The notes under the pieces are model-generated. The model did no database searches, was not told where the DNA came from, and saw nothing but the letters and a program-made list of their open reading frames with translations. A DNA stretch of 64,000 nucleotides from Phialocephala subalpina (lineage: Eukaryota; Ascomycota; Leotiomycetes; Helotiales; Mollisiaceae), in assembly GCA_900073065.1 (NCBI GenBank), contig FJOG01000011.1, positions 124,001 through 188,000 of the forward strand, in the 5' to 3' direction. Shown one piece after another: positions 45,120 to 54,676 of this stretch. Position numbers and translations under genes: made by a program. Each line of letters begins with the position of its first letter. Position 1 is the first letter of the stretch.

Positions 45120-47554
45120 ATGTCGTCCTCAAAGGATGGCAACTCGTCTGCGAGGCCTCTACCAGTACCAATGTCGTCCTCACCAGGTTCATTCACGCCG
45201 GGCTCATTCAGAGGCCGGTTGTCTGGCAGTCCTATTCTAAGAGCTACCTCGACAGCTCGATTAGCTTCCCCAGTACCGTCACACAGTCCAGTCGGCACCC
45301 CTCGAGTCCCGCAAATACCTACACCAAGCCAGACAGGAGCAGGAGCTTCACTGTCTGGCAGCTTAACTCCTCTTGCTGGTCCACCCCACTCTTCAGTACC
45401 GGGCCCTGGAGTCTCTGCTCTTGCTGCTGCTCTCTCGAATTCATTCGGCAATCCACCACCGACATTCGGTACTCCTCCTCTGCGGCCACTATCCCCAAGT
45501 GCTGCTGGTCACCAAATACAGCCCTCCAATCCTACGAGCAATTATGGCTCCTTTGATAGAGCGAGGTCGATACAAGGCGCTCCTGGTTGGACGGGACCGA
45601 GCACGTACGAAGATCCTGAGATTGTGAAGAGGCATCTTGTACAACCGGCAGAATCAGGGCATGTTTCTCAGTCAAATGATGGACCAGATGGTATATTTGG
45701 GATGTCTATGCGTGGCGCATCACCAGCAGGAAAAGGCAGGCAAAATGTCGACGACGTTGCTCCGGGACTCGACGACGATGAGTTCTCAAGTTTGCAACTT
45801 CAAGGTGGAGATATCACACGGCCTATATACAAATGGACAGAGGAGGCAGAAGCAAGGGCGACAGGGCGAGGACGAGCACAAAGAAGTCAAAGCTTCCATC
45901 TGTCACGACCACAGCCAGAGAACGAAACCTTCGATATCGGATCAATAAAGGTTCCTGGAGGATTTCGTCGCAATTTCCTTCGCCGTGCTGCAGGGAGCCC
46001 AACACCCAATGATGGCGAAGTAGAAGAGGGTTATGGCTCGCGAGCTCAGCCGAAATTATTGACAAACAACTTCATCGAATTCTTGACCATATACGGGCAT
46101 TTTGCGGGTGAAGAATTAGAAGAAGACGATGAAGTTTTGGAACCAGATGAATACTTCTCTTCGGATGCTTACGACGGCGGGGAAGAGGGTAGTGATGAGG
46201 ATAGAGAGCCCATGGAAGATAGTGCACTTCTTACACCTGGTCGCCGGAAACGAAAGCGCAAGGATCGCCATGTCAAAGGCACTAATAATGCCACGGGAGC
46301 CGCTCTTCTACTGCTGAAGTCATTCGTCGGTACCGGCGTCTTGTTCTTACCCAAGGCGTACTTGAACGGTGGTATGATGTTCAGTAATCTTGTTCTGCTC
46401 TTCGTTGCGGCTCTAAGTTATTACTGTTTTGTACTGCTGGTCAACACACGAATGAAGTACGATGGCTCTTTCGGTGACCTTGGAGGTATCCTATACGGTA
46501 ACTGGATGCGGAATGTCATCCTGTTCTCGATTGTCATCAGTCAAATTGGCTTCGTAGCCGCCTATATCGTCTTCACTTCGGAGAATTTACAAGCCTTCAT
46601 CCTTGCGGTGACCGATTGCAAGACGCACATTGACGTTCCGTACTTGATCCTCATGCAGATGGTGATCTTCCTACCCTTCTCATTGATGCGAGATATCAGC
46701 AAGCTTGGCTTTACAGCTCTGGTTGCGGACGCTTTCATTCTTATTGGATTGCTGTATCTATACTACTACGACATTCTCACAATTGCCCGCCAGGGTGGCG
46801 TTGCAGATATCATCAACTTCAACCCAGACGACTGGACTCTATTCATCGGAACAGCAATCTTCACCTTCGAGGGAATTGGATTGATCATTCCCATCCAAGA
46901 GTCGATGAAGAACCCTAAGAAGTTCCCCGCTGTAATGGGAGGCGTCATGATCATCATCACCGTGGTCTTCATCTCCATGGGAGCACTATCATACGCAGCG
47001 TACGGCTCCAAAACCGAAACAGTTGTCATTCTCAACCTTCCTCAAGACAGCAAGCTGGTCAATGGCATCCAGTTCTTGTACTCTCTTGCAATCCTGCTGT
47101 CTACACCATTGCAGTTCTTCCCTGCAATCAGAATCACGGAGAATGAGCTCTTCACTCGAAGCGGAAAGTATAACCCGTACATCAAATGGCAAAAGAACAT
47201 ATTCCGTTTCTTCGTGGTCATCCTCTGTACTGCCATCGCTTGGCTCGGCGCAAATGACCTGGACAAGTTTGTCGCTTTGATTGGTAGCTTTGCCTGTATT
47301 CCGTTGGTTTATATCTACCCAGTAAGTCTTCCCTCTGCCACTGCTCAGATCCACCAGCTAACCAAAAGCAGCCAATGCTTCATTTCCAAGGTGTTGCGAA
47401 AAGTCGCTTTCGCAAGGCTTGTGATGTCATACTTTGTGTCTTTGGTCTTACTGTCATGACTTATACTACTGGACAGACGGTCGTGAGTTGGGGTACGAAT
47501 ACTGGAAAGCCGGCTTTGAGCTATTGCGATAAGAAAGGCTTGGGTGTTTTGTGA
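45120..47554 (+). CDS. Vacuolar amino acid transporter (Avt3/Avt4 type, AAAP family)
   Basis: Two exons, 45120-47321 and 47372-47554, with a 50-nt intron, giving 794 residues. The first 385 or so residues are cytosolic, rich in Ser/Pro/Gly and acidic patches. The transporter part starts with TNNATGAALLLLKSFVGTGV followed by LFLPKAYLNGG, the AAAP family start. It continues with AIFTFEGIGLIIPIQESMKN and a series of hydrophobic helices to SWGTNTGKPALSYC. Long N-termini of this sort are typical of Avt3/Avt4 proteins, which in yeast export neutral amino acids from the vacuole. Whether it is the Avt3 or Avt4 orthologue cannot be told here. Confidence 0.9.
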
Positions 47555-48903
47555 GTGCAGAGACGAATATCGATGTCTGAAATGGGGCTGGCACTGTGGG
47601 GAGCGGGAGGGAGTGGATTTGAATGTTCCGGATCCGAATACAAACTGAGAGCGGCGTGAATGTCCGAAATTTGGACGGGTAATCGAGTGGGGAGAGCAGA
47701 GCGTGAAAGTCCCACATGGGATGGGACGCTAAGTTCGGGATCGATGTCTTTTGCAGGTCGGAGATTGAATGGTTGAGATCTGTTTGCGCTGAAGTTTGAA
47801 CTTTGGGACACTGGGACGAAGGCATATTTCCTGTTTACATAGACTTGCATAGCGTGCGATGCTCATATTTCATTTTGTTTTATCCTGTCTGTATCATGCT
47901 CACTGGTCAATTTCTTTTGTTTTTGATGGATCTGATTAGGGACAAATTGAGTGCACTGTATGTTACTATCTAGAGGTGAATTTCATTTTTCATCTGTGTG
48001 TAATAGCTGCGTTCCTCGATGATATCCAAATTGTTGCCGCAAGGCGCGAGGCGAGACATAGTTAGCGTTGTGCATGGGAGGAGGATAGGGATGGGCTCGA
48101 AGATTGATCAGGTAGAGTTGGGAGCCTCGGGGCAATAACAAACATTACTCCATATGGAATCAAACGGCGATCAGAATGAAAGTGTAGTCTCATCCTACTT
48201 CGCTCACAGTCACCGATTTACCGAAAACTTCTTCCGGACCTCCGGTACACTCCCAACTCGCTCGCACGTGAAATCTTATAATCTCAAAAGTTTTGTTGCA
48301 TATCGCAAAAGGGGTAGTTTGGACGGGTTCGAAAGTTGGATGGTTTGAGGTCGATTTCGGCGATTGGACGGTGGTGCGGGTTGGACGATCTTGAAGATTG
48401 GACGGGTCGTGAGTTTGAATGGTAAGCAAGTTTGGACGGTTGTTGAACGGCTGTGAATGGTTGTTTGCTGACTGTTTTTGGGTTAGGGGATGCAAATATC
48501 AACGAAATCTGAAATTCTTGTTTGCGACTCTGTAGAGGTGTATTTTAAGGCCTTGAGGGGCCTTCTGGAAACAAGTAATTTTTCACTGTAGGTGTTGAGG
48601 CATGGTGTTGTTTGCTCCCGAAGAAGCGAGGATGAACCTCATGCAATTCTAATTTCTAGCATTATTATCTTATGCTATACTCCCTACGCAATGCAATACA
48701 ATCCCATACTACTGTCCCGTCTCTATTTTCCAAGCTCGAATCAGAATGCTGAAGATCCAACGCCTCGACGCCTCTCTTCCAAATCACTCGCTCGCTTCCC
48801 ACCCCATCTCAGACATTATGATTACACTTTCGCTCCCAATTTCCCAACCACCACCTCTTTCCCGGACCTCCGGCCATCTTGGCTCGAACAGATCTTCAAC
48901 AGA
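47555..48903. other. Intergenic stretch with TTGGACGG-type repeats
   Basis: No gene supported. Minus-strand open frames at 47466-47850 and 48190-48500 have repetitive Pro/Ser/Gln-type composition that simply reflects the repeated DNA. The main feature is the short-motif cluster at 48317-48450. Confidence 0.45.
48317..48450. repeat. Cluster of degenerate TTGGACGG motifs
   Basis: Eight near-copies of (A/G/T)TTGGACGG and close variants such as TTGGATGG, TTGGACGA, TTGAATGG and TTGAACGG occur at about 48317, 48334, 48363, 48379, 48396, 48412, 48429 and 48441, all in the same orientation. Spacing is irregular (12-29 bp). A further copy lies near 47671. Confidence 0.5.
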
Positions 48904-49057
48904 TCATAGCCCCAGACCCAAGACTAAGCTTCCAGAAACAGCAATCGCCAAAGCAAAGAAGGCAGAATACTGAGCAGAAGGCATCGACGCAGCTCCCACG
49001 ATGGAGGATGTTGCGGCAGGCGAGCCGGAGTTCGTTGGTGCGGGTTTTGTGCTGAGG
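48904..49057 (-). CDS. Orphan exon encoding a GPI-anchor-like C-terminus
   Basis: On the minus strand, a CAACAG acceptor at 49058 opens a frame reading LSTKPAPTNSGSPAATSS, then IVGAASMPSAQYSAFFALAI, AVSGSLVLGLGL and stop at 48904. A Ser/Thr/Pro-rich stretch, small residues and a 20-residue hydrophobic tail ending at the stop is the layout of a GPI attachment signal on a fungal cell-surface protein. The intron upstream (49173-49058, GTGAGC donor) is visible. No preceding exon with an ATG, signal peptide or domain can be found up to 49976. The gene body is either missing or unrecognisable. Confidence 0.4.
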
Positions 49058-49423
49058 CTGTTGTTAGAAAGGGGGTTTGTTTAGCTGGGGCTCGCATTTC
49101 AAATGACCAAAGGGAATTTTATAGAAAAGACATAGAATTGGAAGGAGGAAAGGGAAGAGGGGGGAGTGCTCACCTAAGCTTCCAGAAACAGCAATCGCCA
49201 AAGCAAAGAAGGCAGAATACTGAGCAGAAGGCATCGACGCAGCTCCCACGATGGAGGATGTTGCGGCAGGCGAGCCGGAGTTCGTTGGTGCGGGTTTTGT
49301 GCTGAGGCTGTTGTTAGAAAGGGGGTTTGTTTAGCTGGGGCTCGCATTTCAAATGACCAAAGGGAATTTTATAGAAAAGACATAGAATTGGAAGGAGGAA
49401 AGGGAAGAGGGGGGAGTGCTCAC
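48924..49423. repeat. Perfect 250-bp tandem duplication
   Basis: Copy 1 (48924-49173) and copy 2 (49174-49423) are identical at every position I compared by eye. Each unit holds, on the minus strand, a 116-nt intron followed by most of the GPI-anchor-like exon. The copy junction coincides with the GTGAGC 5' splice site, and there is no shared base at the outer edges. Confidence 0.95.
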
Positions 49424-49976
49424 GAGTTGATTGACGAAGAGGAAAAGGAATAATGAAATGAGAAGTAGCGACAGTACGAGTATAAATATCGAATACTCAA
49501 ACTACTCTATTCACGAGGCTGGAAATGTCTTAAACAAATTCAAATGAAAAAGCACGGAAGAAAACCTAGTACATATATGAAAACACAGTGGCGGGAAGAC
49601 ATGGAATGTGAGAACTAGTGACGACAGCAACGAGGCGAGGAGTATTGCGGCTGATGATTACGTTTCCATGAGGAAACAATTGGAATGTAAGATGCAAGGC
49701 AGCCGAGGAGCCTCAATTATTGGAGGCTGAAGAACGGGCGAAGAAGGGCATTTTTCTATTAATATTCTTGGATGTCCGTATGAGAAGGGTGTGGCTGCGG
49801 CTGCGGAACGGAGTATTACGTCCAAATTGAGGCTGAAGTGCCAGCACGTGAATATATACAGGGGGGGGTGTGGCGGTGCAAGGAGGAGGGGCGTGTTAAT
49901 TGATTGACGCGAGAAGTCGCGTCAACTTCAGATCAGATTCAAAATAATCCGAAATACTGAAGTAAACACGCCGACA
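49424..49976. other. Intergenic stretch upstream of DNA polymerase delta subunit 2
   Basis: 550 bp with no gene identified. It should contain the POLD2 promoter. A run of ten G lies at about 49860-49868, near a GC-rich segment. Confidence 0.45.
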
Positions 49977-51647
49977 ATGGCCGTTCCTGAGGTGGAGGGA
50001 AGTCTCCTTCGAGGACCTTCGTAAGTTTCACTCTTTATTAGATGTGCAAAGTTCTGACTGCAAGCAGCGACCAAAAATATGCATCAATTGAGCGCCAAAC
50101 CTCCGCATACAAGCCCCTCGAAACCTACGCGTTGGAGAAGGAGAAACATTACCAACAGCAATTTGGCGATATGTACTTCTTGCGGCTGACAAAGTTGAAA
50201 CCTGCCGTGGACCGAGTTGCTGAAGAAGCTTGGGATGATTTTCATATTGGAGGAGAGACGGTGGAGAAAGTTGAGCGGGTGTTGGATGTTAGACAAGGAA
50301 AGCTCTGCTGGGTTTCTGGCACTATCTATATGGAGATGCCCCTCAAGCCCAATATTTTGGACGACATATCGAAAGATGTGAGTCTAGACCATGGCAGAGA
50401 CGAGACGGAGATGCTAATGCAATACAGCATTGGATTTCAGCTCCTCCACCTCGACAGAAATACCTATCCGCCGCCGGGGAAGACCTTATTATGTTGGAGG
50501 ATGAATCTGGACGACTGCGACTAGTTGGTGCGCCTCTATCAAGCGAAATGCTTGTCACTGGCTGCATTGTTGCTGTGATGGGTACGGAAAACGCCAATGG
50601 AGACTTCGAGGTCATTGATATAAAGGTTCCTGATCTACCTCCACAAGCTGAGCGATGGCATACTACAGAACCTATACCAGATGGTCCCTCAAAGAAGAAG
50701 ATGAAGATGGATGAAGACGAGGATGAGGACATGGACAAACCAGTTTCGAATGGAAAGAAAATCGCTATTGTCTCTGGACTCGGCTTTTCTGGCACAAACT
50801 TGGGACATGCAGTCGAGATCAACCTTCTTACCGAGTACCTACTAGGAGAGGCCCTGGACCCGGTGACTCAGGAAAGTGTTTCGCAGATCAGCAGATTGAT
50901 CATTGCAGGCAACTCGATAGCATTGGACGACAACGCGATATCTACCGACACAATTGGGAATACTCGGAAAGCTCACAAAAAGTACGGTTATGACAGCAGC
51001 GCATACAATCCAGCACCTACAAAACACTTCGACGATTTCCTTGCGAGCGTGCTACCCACCATGCCAGTTACCTTGATCCCGGGTTATACTGATCCTGCGA
51101 ATGTCAGTCTTCCTCAACAACCAATACACCCAGCCATGTTCCCACAAGCTCGAGTATTTGGTCGGACGCCGCCCAAAGCCGGCGAAGAGCACCAGGCAGG
51201 TTGGTTCGATACTGTGACAAATCCTTGGGATGGTGAGATTGAGGGTTGGAAAGTACTTGGCACAGGTGGCCAGAATGTGGATGACGTCTTCAAGTACGTC
51301 GAGAGTGAGGATAGATTGGGTATGATGGAGGCGATGTGCAGGTGGAGGTGTTGTGCGCCAACTGCACCGGATACTTTATGTAAGTTGGTCTGGTGATCGC
51401 TTTTGAATGCAACTGACAAGACATAGGGAGCTATCCATTTCAAGACGACGATCCATTTGTCCTCAACACCTGTCCACACCTCTTCTTCGTAGGATCTCAG
51501 CCAAAATTCGACACAGCAGAAATCGAAGGCCCAGAAGGTCAAACAATTCGACTGATTGCCGTGCCAAAATTCTCAGAGACTGGCGAGGTTGTGCTGGTGG
51601 ACACCGAGACGTTGGAGGCCTCGTTGGTGCGGATCTCGGTGGCATAG
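49977..51647 (+). CDS. DNA polymerase delta small subunit (POLD2/Cdc1/Pol31)
   Basis: Four exons: 49977-50020, 50068-50377, 50428-51379 and 51427-51647, with introns of 47-50 nt, giving 508 residues. Family markers are YFLRLTKLKPAV, GKLCWVSGTIYMEMPLKPNI, DLIMLEDESGRLRLVG, SRLIIAGNSI, MPVTLIPGYTDPANVSLPQQ, HPAMFPQA, LGTGGQNVDDVFKY and DPFVLNTCPHLFFVG. The protein has the OB fold plus inactive phosphodiesterase domain and holds the catalytic subunit in DNA polymerase delta. A Lys/Asp-rich insert (KKKMKMDEDEDEDMDK) lies between the two domains. The first intron has a tandem AG acceptor (50064 and 50067) that would add one Ser. Confidence 0.95.
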
Positions 51648-52533
51648 GGCTGTTGGGTCGAAAGTTGTACTTCATACTATAAGCAGATACCCCAGTTCCC
51701 GTTGACTTCGAGCGTTCAATGAAGCAATAACTTTCTCCAGTTCGCGATGTGTTTCAGACAAAGAAAGTTGTAGCCTGTTGGTGTTGAATAATAGTTCGTC
51801 TATTGGTGCCAGGCCACGATGATAGTACTTCCAAGTAGCCCAAGGATGAAACATCATGTAAGGCGAGGCGATACATCGCTTAAGGGTGCGTGGGCTTATA
51901 TCCCAAATTCTATTCATTCACTCAGCTCTCACAATATTACAACTTCGCTAAGCTCGTTAAAATAGGAGATCTCCTTCGCTCTTCGGATTCTCAATTCTTC
52001 AAAAATCCAAGCCGAAGCGTAAAAATAACACCCAAAAAGTTAGTATAATGGCAGAATGAGAGATTACTACATGGACTCACCGGCTAACGTAAGGCGAATC
52101 GGTAGGCTTTCAACACACACAGAAGTACAAACCTCGCACGACCGAAGCTAGAGAGGTTACTGGGGCGCCTCTGCAAAACTGATAGATCCATGAAGACTGG
52201 AAACAGGGTCGTGGAGTTTTTGCTTATTTAAAGTTATATGGGCCTCCTTTCGGGCTCCAAGTGTGGGTCCCAGGGCTGGCCGAGCTGCGGATTTACCAGT
52301 GTGAAGAAGTGTGGGGTTGGGCTTCGAGTTTGTTTTTGCTTTACTTTCCTCGATGTTAAAGGGATGTTTAGCTTTCCGCTGCTGTCCCACACAGTCACGG
52401 CGTCTCTTCATTGCAGAATGTCCGTCTCTGCTTTCCCTCAAATGGTAGACTTGCGCAAGTACTTCTTGTCCTGCGGGCCAAGAGCAATTTTATTTTTGAC
52501 CCTTGCTGATCTTGTTATGTTACATGCATGGCT
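51648..52533. other. Intergenic stretch
   Basis: About 890 bp between converging genes. Short frames on both strands have no features. Nothing else seen. Confidence 0.45.
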
Positions 52534-53158
52534 TCAATTCGCGCTGGCTCTGTTGAGTATCGCTCGCTTCCAACGACCGCTCTCCAAGAACATCTGAGTG
52601 TAAAGCGCCGTCAGATATGAAAAGTACAAGAAGCCAACGAACAGATTGAAGAGCAAAGTGGTGACTCTCCAGTCGTGTAGCGAATGTTTCGCGGGCTTTT
52701 TGTCAGCTGCAGACTTTTCCTTCCATTTCACTTCCTCCTCGACATCAGGTTCTTCTTGGTCGGAATCCTCGTCGTCGTCATCATTGTCGTCTTCCGCTTC
52801 AGTGTAGTAGAGTTGATCAAATCTGAGCCCGAAGGATCCGCGTTGTTCCTGAGAGAATGCCAGCATGAAGCCTGGAAAACTCTTGCTCGTAGTCTATATA
52901 ATAGTAGGACGGATACTTTATCTCTTCGGTTTAGATTTTCCCGGACTTGACTTTGGCTCCGTTGAAGTTTGCAAGTTTGAGCTTGACAAGGTCAGAATGC
53001 ACGGTACTGCGGAACTTCGCTTCAAACTCCGGCACCAAATCATGAAGTACGTCAAGATATACGGCGCCTATTTCCCAGGATCTCGGAGTCAGCGTAATTC
53101 TTTCAGGAGTGTGAGGGAGCCCTAGTAGTAGAGGTACATTCGCAGGGAGTGACTGCAT
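52534..53158 (-). CDS. Small single-pass membrane protein, unknown function
   Basis: Two proposed exons, 53158-52952 and 52893-52534, joined over a 58-nt intron (GTCAAG donor, TATATAG acceptor), giving 188 residues. Exon 1 reads NVPLLLGLPHTPERITLTPR and YLDVLHDLVPEFEAKFRSTV. Exon 2 reads SFPGFMLAFSQEQRGSFGLR, an acidic linker and a membrane helix LLFNLFVGFLYFSYLTALYT before a short basic tail. The donor is weak, so the exact boundary is uncertain, though both parts look like one protein. A membrane or ER role is inferred from the helix only. Confidence 0.5.
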
Positions 53159-53161
53159 GTC

Positions 53162-54031
53162 TCAAGGCTCCAGAGACGGCACAGAAGACAAACATTGCTC
53201 GGAGAAGGGATACCTACAGTGTTCGGGCATGGGAGAATTTTGCAAGACAAAGCTCAAGTCTTTGGGTCGGTTTAAACGAGTGCCGTTTCTAAGCCACAAG
53301 TACTCAATGATCGACTTCGCACGTTCGATATATATCCGTACTGCCTGGTCTTTTGACCCTAGTTCATTCGCACTTTGAAGGAAGATATTGATTGCGAGAA
53401 CGTGGTGCAGACGCCAGAAATTCTGGCTCGGGAGCCCCCTGAATGTCCAAATATCCAAGGCAACAGAGGCTGGTCGTCCTCCCAGTAAGGGATCTGATAC
53501 CGAGAACTCATCGTCTTCTCGATCTTCCGAATGTTCTTGCGATGAGTTAACCAGAAACTGTGATCTTTCCAAACATTCAGTTGGTAATCGTGAGGGTCGG
53601 GAAATTTGGTGGCACATAAAGGGCACGATTTCTCTAGCCCCAAGCTTCCTCATCCACTTCAACCAGCACTTCCCTCCAAAAGCGTGACCACATTTTGCAA
53701 CTACGATGCAGTGTTCATTCCTCCATTCAGTTTTCCTCTCATAATTCTTCATTTTCTTCCAGCAAATGACACATTTTCGGTCGGCAGGATCGAGTTCATT
53801 GATATCGACGGTACCAACGGCGATCTCCCCAGATTGTGGGAAGTGTATTGCTTCCCCAGCTTTTATAATCTCTATAATGTTGGATACTGCTTGCAATATT
53901 GGACTGGCTGCATATGGTTTTGAGTTTAGAGATTTGAGATCTTTCTCGATGGGTTCCAGATTCTTCAAGGCGTTTGTCCTTGGTGGAGAGCGTCTCAGTT
54001 GCCCATTTTTGGTAGCATTTTTGGTAGGCAT
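53162..54031 (-). pseudogene. RING-type zinc finger protein with a local frame disruption
   Basis: From the ATG at 54031 (MPTKNATKNGQLRRSPPRTN) the protein enters a RING: CVICWKKM, then KCGHAFGGKCWLKWMRKLG. In the same frame the last Cys pair is absent. One base over, at the C4 run 53638-53641, the frame reads LEKSCPLCATKFPDPHDY, which is the expected final CxxC of the RING. Further on, the first frame again looks protein-like (NFWRLHHVLAINIFLQSANE and RIYIERAKSIIEYLW) to the stop at 53162. At least two compensating shifts, or one shift plus an unseen intron, are needed. RING proteins usually act as ubiquitin ligases. Decay or an assembly error are both possible. Confidence 0.6.
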
Positions 54032-54676
54032 TTTGATAGTGCGGAACAATCGCGGCACTGAACAAGTCAAAACTTACCCTTAGCATGTTTTTCCACTCGT
54101 GTGTTGACAACGTGCGGGTTATCCTAGTGGAGTTCCTGTATTTGAGCGACTGCTTTTGGCACAGTAAATGGTTGTGCGGACTTAAACGCGAGATGGCTGC
54201 TCCCATTTTCTCGCAGGACTTTTGTGCTTGGCAGTCAGATTCCTAATTCCCGCTCGCTAGCTTGTGTTGGGAGACAGCATTAATCTGGTCTCTGCATCGG
54301 TTTATCGTGATGATGGTGAGTACCAGACTTCGAGAAGGGAAGGCACGTGCCCTTTCCTCCTTCGGCTAGCTAAAGGAGAGCAAGCATCATGATCTGGACC
54401 GAAGACTATCAAACTCTACGAAAGGTGTACACGGAGTAATCTATCGCACCAATATAGTTCGGACACCTACACAACAGACCTCCAAATCACTGCCCGAGAT
54501 ACTGGTGCCTTTCCAGTAGTTCGACGGCATCTCGGACATCACGCTATACGACCCTAGACGCGACACAAGATGTCGTCGGAAAGACTAGAATGAACAACTA
54601 CAGCATAAATCGGCCAAGTACGCAGGTACGACTAAGCCTACCTTTGGGTAAATAGAATAGTTTAGCTGACAAGGAG
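54032..54676. other. Divergent intergenic stretch between two RING-like genes
   Basis: About 650 bp with no gene seen. The two RING-like genes point away from each other across it. Confidence 0.4.

Noticed and set aside
48317..48450. Considered as a CRISPR-like array
   Set aside because: Units are only about 8-10 bp, spacing is irregular, and the window is clearly eukaryotic.
47466..48502. Several overlapping minus-strand frames with Ser/Pro/Gln-rich products
   Set aside because: Their composition is explained by the short repeated DNA motifs. No start context or domain.
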